DNA of 64,000 bases from Isoetes taiwanensis (Eukaryota > Streptophyta > Lycopodiopsida > Isoetales > Isoetaceae). The notes beneath the pieces were generated by a model. The model ran no database searches and was not told the origin of the DNA. It worked only from the letters and a program-made list of their open reading frames with translations. The position numbers and the translations under genes are program-made. Positions 48,241 to 60,700 of this stretch are shown here, in pieces. Every line of letters begins with the position of its first letter. The first letter of the stretch is position 1. The stretch covers positions 7,056,635 through 7,120,634 of the forward strand of contig JAJEKV010000033.1 in the NCBI GenBank assembly GCA_021234155.1, given 5' to 3'.

Positions 48241-49008
48241 ACTATAAGATGCTAAACCCATCAAACAAGTGATGTTCATAAAAACCTTTGAGAACCATAA
48301 TCAACATCACAAGAACTATTGTGACTACACACATTAACTAATCTCCTTACTTCAGAGGAAAACAAAAACTACAACGCTTACGCCAATAAAGTTTGTTACG
48401 TATTTTAATGTTTGCCACTCTTGACAAAGACAAATCTTTTTTGCAACTCGTGACAAATATTCAACTTCAAAAGCTGTGGACAAAAAACTAAAATTTTACA
48501 CTCGTGACAGATGTATGTAGCCATGACGCATGACAAATAAGGTAGCAATTTATTTCAATTTTAAATCTGTTCATTTCAGCTCGCATCCTTTGCTCTTCTC
48601 TTCTCCTAGGCAGTCGGTTGGGCGCTTGGTATGGATCCTAGTACTAGGAGAAAAAGAATAAAAGATTTGATAGATGCAGTTTGCTCCCAGCTATCAGTCA
48701 TGTCTGGGGTAGCACAACCGGTTGGCTACGGTGATTGAGCAGCATTTGCAGTCAAATAATACTTATTGAGAGCTTCTTCGCTGGTTTCGTGGAGCTTCAC
48801 AACTCTATTCAGGGAATTTTTTTTTTTGTAGGGCTTTTTTGCTTGGACACTTTGTTCTTTTATCAACAATTAAAGGTTGTAAAAATCCAAATAGAGTGGC
48901 CAAAAAAAAGAAAAATAAGCCCCAAAAGAAAAAATTTCCATGAAGAGTGATATTTTATGAAAAGGGAATTCATAGTTAACAATGACAAAGAAATGTAAGC
49001 TCTAAAAA
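48241..49008. other. Unassigned DNA with a possible short exon
   Basis: MDPSTRRKRIKDLIDAV... (48631-48738, 35 codons to a stop) looks more protein-like than its surroundings and could be a first exon of a transposase-type gene. The continuation is not recognisable. Otherwise AT-rich DNA. Confidence 0.3.
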
Positions 49009-49034
49009 ATCTATTCTATTCTATTCTATTCTAA
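49009..49034. repeat. (TTCTA)n microsatellite
   Basis: Five units of the pentamer found in LINE-A tails. The preceding sequence lacks the LINE-A end block, so I do not call a LINE here. Confidence 0.85.
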
Positions 49035-49496
49035 AAGAATGTACTTTGCTTTCAAGGTAGGTGAGCCACTCGTTTTTATGGATTATAACATTCTTTTGTC
49101 TAACATATTGAGATTTGTTCATCTAATCTTGTTGAATCAAAAGGTTTGCATTTCTCATTTTTTTCCTAAATGAAAGGAAGTGTTTTATATTAAATATAAT
49201 TGAAACATGTTAAATAATCCCAAAATGCTTGTAATTCTACTTATGTTTTTGCTCAAATATGTAAAAATACCAAAGAAGACACTATTGGTATGTTAACTTG
49301 TCTATGGTAGCTTCATCGTCTACGTATATGCATCTTTGTCGTTTGCCATCTTTGATTGTTGGTGATGGCACTAGTTGCATTCTTTTGGCTATACACTCTG
49401 CGTAAATAGGAAGAATGTTGCAAAAGAGAAAAGCAATGTCATCAATGCCAGTTAAAAAAAAGGAAATTCAATGAGCCAAAGTGGTTAACTCACTGA

Positions 49497-50171
49497 CTAG
49501 TCTGAAGGTTCCTCTACTTCCTCAGCATCCACATCCTCATATTCATCCTCATTCACATGTATCTCATCTTTTCTTGTGCATCCACGTCGTGATAGCACTA
49601 ATTCAATCAAACGTTCATCAATATCCACTCCATAATAATGAACACCTTGCACTGCACATGCTTCCATCATAGAACTCGTGCCCGCAAATAGATCCAATAC
49701 AAAACCACCCTTAGCACAGAAGCAATATAAAAAAAATTCCATGAACCTGGTAGAGCGTTCCAACCCAAATCTGGAGTGGATAGTGTCATGCAAAGGCAAT
49801 CTATTAATGGGAAAAAGTTCATGATGAAGTAGGTTACTGTTTTGATTCAAATCCTTGGTATAAAACACCTCTCCATTGTGATATCCCATGTCTGTGCCAA
49901 TTCTGCCATAGATGATAAGGTAACACCAATATATTGCCATATGGCCCATAACATCTTTTGAAAAACCAAATGGATCATTGTTTGTCACGCAGTACAAGCG
50001 GCGTTTCTCAATATTGTACTTTCTCACTTGACCGTCCACCAGAATGTTCTTTAGTGGCCCCGGCGGGCCAGTTGGCCACACATTCACATTTTTCAAAAAA
50101 TAGTCGGCCACACCAGAGTAGGATGTATTCTCGACATGAGCAAAGGGTGGTGGCCAGTTCACAACACCAAA
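49497..50171 (-). CDS. Amino-methyltransferase-like protein (N4/N6 DNA MTase fold), partial
   Basis: A minus-strand open frame of about 225 codons, no ATG at its start and a stop just upstream. Counting from the GTG at 50162, NWPPPF at residues 2-7 resembles the catalytic (D/N)PP(Y/F) motif IV. FVLDLFAGTSS at 154-164 followed by GVDID at 178-182 is the SAM-binding motif I/II region, preceded by ERSTRFMEFFLYCF, similar to the E-x-P-x-x-L motif X helix. Motif IV before motif I is the beta-class order of N4-cytosine and N6-adenine DNA methyltransferases. An acidic tail ends the protein. It is probably an exon or fragment of a larger gene. RNA MTases of the same fold remain an alternative. Confidence 0.55.
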   Translation of the reverse strand, partial: FGVVNWPPPFAHVENTSYSGVADYFLKNVNVWPTGPPGPLKNILVDGQVRKYNIEKRRLYCVTNNDPFGFSKDVMGHMAIYWCYLIIYGRIGTDMGYHNGEVFYTKDLNQNSNLLHHELFPINRLPLHDTIHSRFGLERSTRFMEFFLYCFCAKGGFVLDLFAGTSSMMEACAVQGVHYYGVDIDERLIELVLSRRGCTRKDEIHVNEDEYEDVDAEEVEEPSD

Positions 50172-50400
50172 TTATTCAATTCATTTCATAAGTGGCCAAT
50201 TTATCATTTGCCAAGTCTTCATAACCATAGGGCGTGGCCATTTGAAAATATTATCCACACTAAAAAACCTGCTGGGGTGGCCATTTAAACCATGGAATAA
50301 TTGTAAATTTATAGGATTATGGCCAGGCCCTACATTGGCCAATTGTAGAGACACAATTTCGCCACTTGTAGGGGCTAAATTTTGTTTGAGTTTTTAGACC
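50150..50400. repeat. Cluster of TGGCCA motifs
   Basis: TGGCCA or close variants (GTGGCCATTTGAAAA, GTGGCCATTTAAACC, ATGGCCAGG, TTGGCCAATTG) recur about seven times just upstream of the methyltransferase frame, with single copies near 48895 and 50050-50110. Such subterminal motif clusters are typical of DNA transposon ends, but no terminal inverted repeat was identified. Confidence 0.4.
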
Positions 50401-50817
50401 TAAATTCCCAAAGTATATTTTTTAATAATATATTATTTTTTCAAATTTTGTGGATTCGATTTTGCAATTGCCCTAAGCTGCTCCAGTCCCACTCGAATCC
50501 TCTCTTCATTGACTCGGCTGAAATCAAAGGTTAGTTTTCATTCTCCATGTACCTGCAATAAGTGTTTTTGTTAGATTCATGCTATCGAATCCAGTTGTGC
50601 TTATGTCTACAATCAAATAATCTCTTAGTAATCTTAGTTAAAGAATGAAGCACGAATTTGTTTTTTACAATTGCATCAAGATCATACAAACTAGAGACCT
50701 ACTCTGCTCAGCAAAGAAACGGATGTTAGATTGTATTATTCTGATATTGTCCTATTTGCTTCCTTATTTCGTAGAGAAATTCTTGTAACTAATTTTTATA
50801 TGTTGATACAGTATATA

Positions 50818-51420
50818 ATGGAGGGAACTTCACAGAAGAGAATAAGTGAATTCTTGAGAGATGCGGCATGCAGGACTAAACGACGGATTACGGTATCATC
50901 TGCTACCTCCACCTTCATAGATCAAATTGAAACAGTTAATGAAGGCTACACATCTGCGGACGACAAGGACTATGATCCTGCCGAGTTGACAGAAGACTCA
51001 TTCAATGAGATAGAATCGTCAGAAGATGAATTGCATGGTGTGTAGACGATGCTAGAGAGAATCATATGCATCTACATAGTGATGAAGAAGTAGTCCATAT
51101 GCGAGGACCATACAAGGAGAGGAAGGCTAGCCGATGGGATGCCAATAGAACCGTCAAGAATGATTGGCTTAGAGAGTATCCTTTCATCGAGCCAGTGGAG
51201 GTGGATGGTCGCAAAATGGTAAAGTGTACAATCTGTTCTTGACAGAACAAGACCGAGAAACTATTACAGCCAAAGAAGAACAATATTGATAGGCATGTTG
51301 GTAAGTTAAAGAAGAAGATCATAGAGGAAGGAGTTAGTAAATATGTTTTTGCTGGTTGGGAAAGTGCTGAGAAGAATGTGCATGCACGTAATGCACAATT
51401 GGGTGTGTTTTTTATTTACA
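50818..51420 (+). pseudogene. Broken zinc-finger transposon-type gene
   Basis: MEGTSQKRISEFLRDAACRT opens a frame with an acidic region that ends at 51045. The adjacent frame continues (RKASRWDANRTVKNDWLREYP, then KMVKCTIC, an in-frame stop at 51240, then LLQPKKNNIDRHVGKLKKK). The C-x2-C...H spacing resembles BED-like or TTF-like zinc fingers at the N-terminus of hAT-related and similar plant transposases. No catalytic domain follows; sequence changes character after about 51420. Non-functional as it stands. Confidence 0.5.
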
Positions 51421-51724
51421 TACTCAATCTCGAGTGTGGGCGACGCATGTGCTGGTTGAGTGCTGGACCCGTCACATTACATTTTCGCCGCACGTCAAAG
51501 GCCTTCACGCGTCATTTTCTCTTGGGCGCCAAATTCTGTTGGTCGATCCGAAGCACCGGAATTTGCCACTTCAGCAATCCATGGTGCTGCTAATCTGTGC
51601 TGCTGATGCGAGGTTGTGACCGCTGATGCAAAATGAATTATAAAATTAGATTTGGCGGTTTTGGTACTGTCCACAACAATAATTTCATGAGTTTCTTTGC
51701 TGCTAATTTTCTCCAGTTCTGGCT
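51421..51724. other. Probable upstream region of the following gene
   Basis: GC-richer segment (51430-51600) followed by AT-rich sequence leading to an ATG at 51725. No element recognised. No clear TATA box. Confidence 0.35.
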
Positions 51725-54700
51725 ATGGCGGACTGGAGAGAGGCATTTTGTGCATCTGTGTGCAAGACACATGTTAATTTTGATGTGGTCAAACTGCTAT
51801 CTAGCCTTCAATTTTTTCAGGAACAGACTGAAAACTTCTCTGGCATTTGTTCTCGAATTGCTGATGCAATTTCTCAGCAATCTGCAATTGAAGATTCCAT
51901 TTCCGGGATAAATACAAGCGAATTTGTGCAAGAATTGCAGCATGGTAACTGATACTCATAATTCATTACAAATTATTTGGTGCTGACAAGCAAAATAGAC
52001 ACAATTTGAATGATAAGCAACTTATTTGTGAATCAAGATGCAGAACAAGAGATCCACACTGCTACAACAGATCCCATACATCCAGGTACTAATTTACTTC
52101 ATAGTTGTTGGGAACTGATCTCCTAATTTGTTGGTGTTGGTTGTGTTGATGAACTTCTTTCGAATCTTTTCCCGAACCTTATGAACAAATTGAATCAAAT
52201 GCGCAATTACCTGAAGGCAATGAATGTCACGAAGTTTTGCAGCCTTGTTTCCAAGGTAATTTCCAAGTCTTTTTCTTTGTTGGAAAAATAGATTCTTTCA
52301 AATTATCTTATATCATGGGAAGTAAGAATTGAAGCAGAATAACCTATGGTTTATAGAACATAGGCGTGATGCAAGCACTATAGTCATGAAGGTCTATTAA
52401 CATAAGCTTGAATGGTGAAGTGAATAAGGTTTCATGATTTTATTAAGTTCAATGGTAAGTTAAAGGCCTTATGAGACCATTGAACATAATAAAAGGTTTT
52501 CGATGGAGGGAATAAACCGTTTGAACGAAGAAGTAGAAGCACCAATCGATTGATGCTATGGACTGTGCTGGGCGGCCGGATCTGCACCATCTGGTGAGGT
52601 CTGGCCCTATATATAATGAAGTTGCATTCGAAGATGTGATGCAGAATGGTGGTACACGTACCAATAGGCTTGGGCTATCGAGATAGACAAGCTATTTCTA
52701 TTTGGGTTTAAGCCCATTTGAACTCTACTGTTGGAAAGGGTATTCAAGCATTGTTGTTGCATTACTTAATCAAATTGCTTGTACCTTGCAATAGATCTAG
52801 TTAGTCATAAATCATTGTGAAAGCATTCTTGTGAACTTGAATAAATCTCATTTGGTATCAGAGCTGACAATTATGACTACTAGACTGGGTGCATCTTTGT
52901 TAAGTGCAGTGGAAGTTTTTAAAGGCACAGGAGGCTTCCAGGTGTGGAAGGAGAAGATCAAGGAGATCTTGGAAGTAGAGGGACTTTGGCCCTATGTTGG
53001 AGAGGACACTGAAAACAATGATACCAGTGGCACTGCAGCTGTGATTACCAGTACAGCAGAGGAAGGTTCCAGCTCAGGGGAAGTTGAGGTAACTAGCTCA
53101 AACGTGAATGCCAAGTTGATTGAAGCTAAAGGTATTGTCACAGTGAAATTGAGTCCTAGTATCTTATTGAAAGTGAGAGGGATGCAACCGAGAGCAATTT
53201 GGAAATACTTAATCAAAACTTATGAGAACAAGACATCATCACAATTGGATGTACTTGATAGAGAACTCAGAAATTTGAAATATCATGAGAAAGATGACAT
53301 AACTGATTTTTTCCAAAGATTGGATCACTTAATTGCAGATCTAGAAGCAGCAGGTGTGACAATAACAAATGAACATCAAGTGATGTCCATTGCTAGGGCT
53401 TTTTCTGATTATGATCAGCTATCCACCTTGATTAGGAATATTGCTAAATCTAGAGAAGATGCTGAACTAATGGTAAAAACTGAACTTGAACAAAAGAAAC
53501 TAATAGGGGAACATGAAGAACATTCAGAGATTCTGTTTGCTGGCAAAGGAAAAATCAGAACAGAGAGAGGCAAGATAGGACCATGCTATCATTGCAACAC
53601 TTATGGCCATCTCAAATACAATTGTCCTAAGTTGGGAAAGGACAATAGATGCTATAACTGTGATGGCCTGGGACACCAAGCAGCAAATTGCTCAAGTCCA
53701 AAGGATTTTGCTAAAGGGAGAGGAAGAGGAGATCCAAGGGGAAATACAAGAGGCAGGTTTTTTAACAAAGGGAAAGGAAGAGGCCGAAACACATCAGTTG
53801 TAAATTTGGCAAAAGAAGTGGACAACTCAGAGAAGGAAGAGTTGGATGAAAATGAAGAGGTAAGAAAAGAAAGTTTCTGCACATTGATTATGAATGAGAC
53901 TAAAAATGATGATAACTTGCTTGTGTTAGATTCAGGAGCTGAGAGATGCGTAATCAAACAAGCAAATCAACTCAAGAATAAGACAAAGAAAGTTTCAAGC
54001 TTTATTCAACTTGGAGATGGAAAATTACAGCAAGTTGAAGAGGCTGGAATGTTGGAAATCTTTGATCTAGCTGGAAAACCAGTTGAACTGAAAAATGTAT
54101 TGTGTGTGCCTTCCATAATCAGAAATTTGATTTCTGTTAGCCAATTGGTTTACCTTGGATACAGAGTGTGTTTTGAGAAACACCATTGCAACATCTACCT
54201 TAACAATGAATTAAAATTCTTTGCAAAAAGAGTAGGCAATTTATTTGCATTGAACAAAGCAAATGTTGAGGGTAGAATAAACTTGGTTACAGCAAAGGAA
54301 TGGCATGAAAGGCTGAGCCATACACATATGAACAATGTAAATTACATGATAAAGAAAGGTTTAATAATAGGAGAAGAACAAAAGGATAATTTCTTGTGTG
54401 AAGGATGCTTGTTGGGAAAACATACCAGACTTAGTTTCAAAAGATCAACAAAACAAGCCAGTGGGATTTTAGACCTGATACACACTGATTTGTGTGGCCC
54501 AATTAATGTTACAAGCATGACAGGAAAGAGATACTTTATAACATTTATAAATGATCATTCAAGGAAAACTAAATGCTACTTGTTAAGGCACAAAGATCAA
54601 GCATTTGCAGCATACAAGTTATTTGAGCAGGAAATGGAGAGACAAACTGAAAGAAAAATAAAATGTGTAAGGTCAGATCGAGGAGGGGAATTCCTCTCAG

Positions 54701-57700
54701 GAGAATTCAAAAGACATTGCAAGATAAATGGAATTAGAAGACAACTAACCTGCAGGTATACACCTCAGCAAAATGGAGTAGCAGAAAGAAAGAACAGGAC
54801 AATTTTGGATGCAGTTCGATCCATGCTAAAGCACTCAGGTATGCCAAATTTTCTATGGGATGAAGCAGTTAAAACTGCTGTACTAATCCAAAATAAGCTG
54901 CCTTCCTCATCTATCAATGGTAAAACACCTGATGAGATGTGGAATGGAAATGTGCCATCATATGAAATGCTTAAAGCATATGGATGCATGGCATTTGTGC
55001 ATGTTCCTAAAGAACTTAGAAGAAAATTAGATGACAGGGCAACAAAATGTTTTCTAGCAGGTTATGATGAGCAAGCAAAGGCATACAGACTATTTGATGA
55101 GTCTAAGAGACAAATAATTATTAGCAGGGATGTGGCCTTCTATGAAGATATACTTTACAAAGACAGAAATAAGGTGCAGGCATGTGATGAAACAAAAACA
55201 ATGGAAATAAGCAAAAATGAGGTGGATGCTCAGGTGAATAAGTTTGCTGACATAGAGAGTGATGGGGAAAATGATGAAGAACAAGATAACAGGGACACAA
55301 GGGAAAATACAGCCACAGAAGGAGAAGGGATTGAGCTGGAGCAAGACGAAGTAGAGAAAGTCAAGAGAAAAAGGAAAACAGAGTTGGAAAGGCTCCAGGA
55401 GAACCTAGAAATGGATGCAGGTAAATATGGCAGGACAGAGGATGGAAAAAGTAAAAGATTGGGTAATGAACTAGTGGATATAAATCAGGTCCTAGCTATT
55501 TTTGAACCAAAGATACCTATGAGCTATGAGGAAGCCATGCAGTCAGACGAATCAGCAAATTGGGAGCAAGCAATGGAAGAGGAAATAAATGCTTTTGTGA
55601 GAACAAACACCTATCATGTTGTAAGGAAACCTGACAACAAAAATACTATTGGCTGCAAATGGATCTAGAAGCTAAAGACTGGAGCTAATGGTGAACAAAA
55701 ATACAAAGCCAGGTTGGTTGCACAGGGATTCACTCAAAGGAAAGGTTTAGATTATGATGAAACCTTTTCACCCATTGTAAAGCTAACAAGCATAAGAATT
55801 CTGCTGGCCTATGCAAATGCAAACAACTTGGAAGTACATCACATGGATGTGAGCACGGCTTTTCTAAATGCTGAAATAGATGAAGAGGTATACATGAAAC
55901 AAGCACCTGGGTTTGAAGATAAAAGAGATAACATGGTATGGAAACTAAACCGAGCTGTCTATGGCCTAAAACAGTCTCCAAGGTTATGGTACAAGTGCAT
56001 AGACAAATATTTGCAAAAACAAGGATTTATACAGTTCTTGAATGATGGGAACATGTACATTTTTAACAGAGGAGACCAATTTTGTATCATAGCACTATAT
56101 GTGGACGATAACATAATGATTGCAAGTGACATGGACATTCTAGATCATTGCAAACAAATACTAAAGAATGAATATCAAATGGTTGATCTAGGGGAATTGA
56201 AAAAAATTCTTGGTATGGAAGTTAACAGGGACAGAAGAAATAGAAGACTGACAATTACCCAGGCATGCAACATTCAAGGGATGCTTAACAGGTTTAAAAT
56301 GACAGATTGCAATATATCTAAGACACCCATATCTCCAGGTCTCAAACTCTCAGCAGAAATGAGTCCTAAAACAGGAATAGAAATGGCTCAAATGGAAAAT
56401 GTCCCATATAGGGAACTAATAGGTTGCTTGTTATTTATTTCAAATAGTACAAGACCTGACATAGCATTTACTGTAAGTCTATTGAGCAAATTTTGCAATA
56501 ATCCAGGTTACCAACATTGGACTGCAGGGAAAAGAGTGTTGAGATATCTGAAATATACCATGAACCATGGACTTACATACTCTAATGATGATTTGACATT
56601 AAAAGGTTATGCAGATGCTGATTGGGGCAGTGACATAGACACTAGAAAGTCAACCTCAGATTTTTGTTTGATGTTAGGGGGAGCAGCAATTGCTTGGAAA
56701 AGCAAGAAGCAATCTTGTGTGGCCATGTCTACTGCAGAAGCTGAGTCATTTCCCACTCGCCGTTAGGTTAGGTTAAATAGGCTAATTAACTGGAACTTGC
56801 TTTCACACCGACACTTAGGTTATCACTAGTTAAGTAAACTTTGGTTAATTTTTAACTGCGACTAACTTAACAAGATTGACTTTCCCAGTGAAGATGGTTA
56901 TGTTAAAATTTTAACCGGCCTTTTTTTTTTTAAATTAAATTAAGGGAAAAGTTAATGGACCTATAATAGGTCCACTTAACTTTTTTTATTTTGGTTAAGT
57001 ATTAACTTAATGGTATAATGAGAAAAGGAAGAATGAATGAAACGGTTAGGTTAAAGAAGAGAACGATTTTTGAGAAAAAGAATGGGCCGACGAAAGAAAC
57101 ATGATCGGGGTCGAGGAGCTAGTGGCTGCTCGGGCAGGCTGAGAAGCCGTAATTCATCAAAAGCAGCAGTAAGCTTTACATTTTACCTGATGCAATTGAA
57201 TTTGTTATCTTTTATATTAGTCCTTGTTTCTTCATCCAATCGTATTTGCTACCATTCATATCGTTTTGTATCAGTCTTAAAACTGCTCTCCATTTCATAG
57301 GTTGTGCAAATTGAATCGAAATCCTCTGGGCAAGAGCAATTTGACGTGCATAAAGAGCAAAAAGAGCAAGAGCAAATTGATCTACATGAAACAACGGTAT
57401 TTCATTTTTTATTCTTAATTATTTGATGTATAGATCTCTATTCTAGTTATAGTATTGATAGAGAAGTTTTAACCAACAGCAAGCCATTGGTGAAGAGCAA
57501 GAAGTTGAATTTGAGATTGATGTGGCTGGTCCATCCTCGAGTGCGAAGCGAAAACGATCAAGAAATTGGAATCTTGATGAGGCACTCTTGCTTGTGGATT
57601 TGAAAAAGAAGGAGTGGCTGATTTATGAGCACAAAAATACAAGGGAGAAGATGGAGTATGCAAATTTGAAATGGACAAAGATAGCGGAGGAAATGCAGAA

Positions 57701-60700
57701 GCACGGTTACAAGGATAGAGATGGAGAAGGTTGTAGGACCAAATGGGAGAATCTGATTGGGGAATACAAGAGTGTGAAAGATTTTCAGAAACAAACTGGA
57801 AATCCAGATTTTTTTCTCTTCGAAAGTGATGAAAGAAAGCAAAAAGTTGCCAAATTTCCATCAGTAGCATATTTGATGCCATGGATTCATTTCAATCATC
57901 AAGACCCAATGTGAACCCACCTAACATAGTTGACACAAGCAGGGTAAACACATTGCAACCGGATCAAATTGTTGCGCACCATCCACAAGAGATAGGTTCA
58001 TCCGGAAAAAGGAGGAAAACCATTGGAAATAACTTGGCTGCCACCATATTAGAGGCAAATAAGAATTTGGTAGAGGCCATAAAGAATGCAAAGGAAGAGA
58101 GAAGGGAACGAACTCAAGCATTGTTGGAAATAGAGCAGGAAAAGTTGCAGCAGCAAAGGGATTTCAATAGGAATTTCAAAACTATTGCAAATGCATGGCG
58201 TAAAATTGCACGCAGCTTCTCAAGTGATGGTGAATAATGTTTTATAACTTTTGTTCTCAAATTCTAGATTTACTTTGAGTTCTAAGTTTTGGATGTCTTT
58301 CTTGCAGGTTCTCAGTAGGATCTAAGAAGGTTGCAGGAGAGTAGGTTAGAGCTTATCTGGCTTGGAGAAAACTAAAAAGGCTAGTAATTCCACTGATCAG
58401 TAGTTAGAATAATGAGTTTAGAGGAAACAACTTTGATGTTAGCAGGGCAAACTTTGCCGATGATTTTTAGGGGCCAACAAATGTTTTCAGATGCAAATTT
58501 AAATGCTATGATGGAAGATAATGAAGAGGAAGACCTGCAGTTAGTTCAACAACATGTCCTAGATCTAAACTTGCTTGTAGAACAAGAGTTGTTGTCATTA
58601 GAAGGTAGATGGTGGGTCAAACCAAGGAGCTTCACTTGGTTTGACAAGTTCATGTTGGGTTACTACGATGATTCAAGGTGGAAACAAAACTTTCGGATGA
58701 AGAAAGATACATTTTTTTGGTTATGTGCAAGGTTGGAACACGATGTTCAGAAATGTAATACCAACTTTCGTGGATCTTTGTTCCAGTCCACATTAGAGTT
58801 GGATGTACATTCTATAAGCTTTTTAGAGGTGTTGACTTTTTGGTTCTTTCGGAGAAGTTTGGGATAGGTGTCAGTACTGCCCATAAAATTTTTGTAGAAA
58901 CTTGTAGAGCAGTCTGCTCTAACTTCAATGATGTAATCAGATTTCCAGTTGGCGAGGGTATGCAGCAAATTATCAATGGATTTGCTCTTGTTTCTAAGAT
59001 TCCTAATGTTTGTGGGACTCTTGATTGTACACATTTGGAGATCTTGCAACCTACAGGGCCCAACCGGGCAGATTATTATGATAGAAAACAAAGATTTAGC
59101 ATAATTTTACAAGCTGTTTGTGATAGTAACCGCAGATTTCTTGATGTTAACATTGGATATCCTGGAAGTGTTCATGACTCAAGGGTTTGGAAGAACTCAT
59201 GCATTCGTCAAAGGATTCAAAACTGTGAAATTATGCAAGAACCAGTAGTTACCATTAATTTTGGTCTACAAGTGAAACCCATTTTGTTGGCTGATAAGGG
59301 ATATACATGCAGCCCATGGCTTCTCGTCTCTTTTCTTAACAAGGTAGGACGCGTGCATACGGTTGTTGAACGGGAATTCAACAAAGAGCTCGGAAAGGCT
59401 CGTGTGTTTATTGAGCAATCCTTTGGTCTATTGAAAGGAAAGTTTAAGATTTTGGATAGGAAGATGAAAATGAAACCAATATATGCCAATATTACCGCGC
59501 ATGCATGTTGCATACTGCATAATGTTCTCATTGATATAGGTGAAGCAGATGTGAATGCAGAACTAGAAGAACTTGAGGCCGAAAGGTTGGCTAGACGTGC
59601 TCAAAACATAGTTGGAGGTCCGCATATAGCAGCAGCAACAGCAGAGGGTCCTTTTGAAGAGGCTGAATTTGTTGTTTTAGGAGAAGAATTAAGAAAGTCC
59701 ATTTCTGAATATCTTGTTCTCAATTTTTGAAGATGGTAATATTTTTTGCAAGCATTAGCAAAGCCTCTGTGCTTTTTCTGAAGTGCTCTAACTTTAGATA
59801 TGTTTTGTATATTTACAGATGGGGACTTGTCTTAGACTCAGGTTTAATTCAGATCCACATAATCTTTGCTTCTTTTTCTGATATCTGCAGCATTAATCTA
59901 TGGCAAAATCTGCAGCATTAATCTATGGCATTATCTGCAGCATTAATCTATGGCTTTTGGTTTATTATATTTGCATGTAATATATTAGATGTAGATGGCA
60001 GATTACAGATTTGCATGTAATATATTAGATTGTAGATGGCAGATTAGATGTAGATTGCATGTAATATATTAGATGGTAGATGTATATTAGATGTAGATGC
60101 ATGATTGAGTAACAGATTGGGTGCATAAGGCAAATGAACAGAATCCACTTTGCATGATATTCAGTTGGCTTTACTACTTGTATTTCAAAGGTATAGATGC
60201 TGATCAGTCATGTCAAGTTTGCAGAATCGATGTTCAGGTTCATATGTTGTTGTTTGCTTCTTTTCATACTAGCTATCTGCTGATAAATATCCTGTATTTT
60301 TGCAGATACTAGGTATATCTACAATTGTTATGGTCACAAGTGTTATGATCTACAACTGTCCCTGTTATGCAAAGGAAGGATGCAAGGAAGGATGCAAAGG
60401 AAGAATGGTTTCTGAGATATCTACAACTGTTAAGTATATCTACAACTGTTATGATCTACAACTGTTCGAATGGTTTCTGAGAAGATATCTGTTCCGGCAG
60501 CTCCAGGTAAAGGCTTCATTCATGCAGATAGATTTTGGGGAGTTTTGATGCCGATTTTGTTAGCAAATTAGTTCTACTGATTTGAAGATTTAATTCAAGA
60601 GATATGATGTCTATTGATGACAAGTTCTATTGAGATAGCAATATTCAAACTATTCATAATGTGATGACATGAACCATTGGAATATAAATAAACCAAGCAC

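Noticed and set aside
49009-49034. (TTCTA)n as another LINE-A tail
   Set aside because: The conserved LINE-A end block is absent on both sides.
49497-50171. Methyltransferase frame as bacterial contamination
   Set aside because: It lies in AT-rich plant-type sequence between mobile elements with no bacterial operon features; a plant or transposon origin is more likely.
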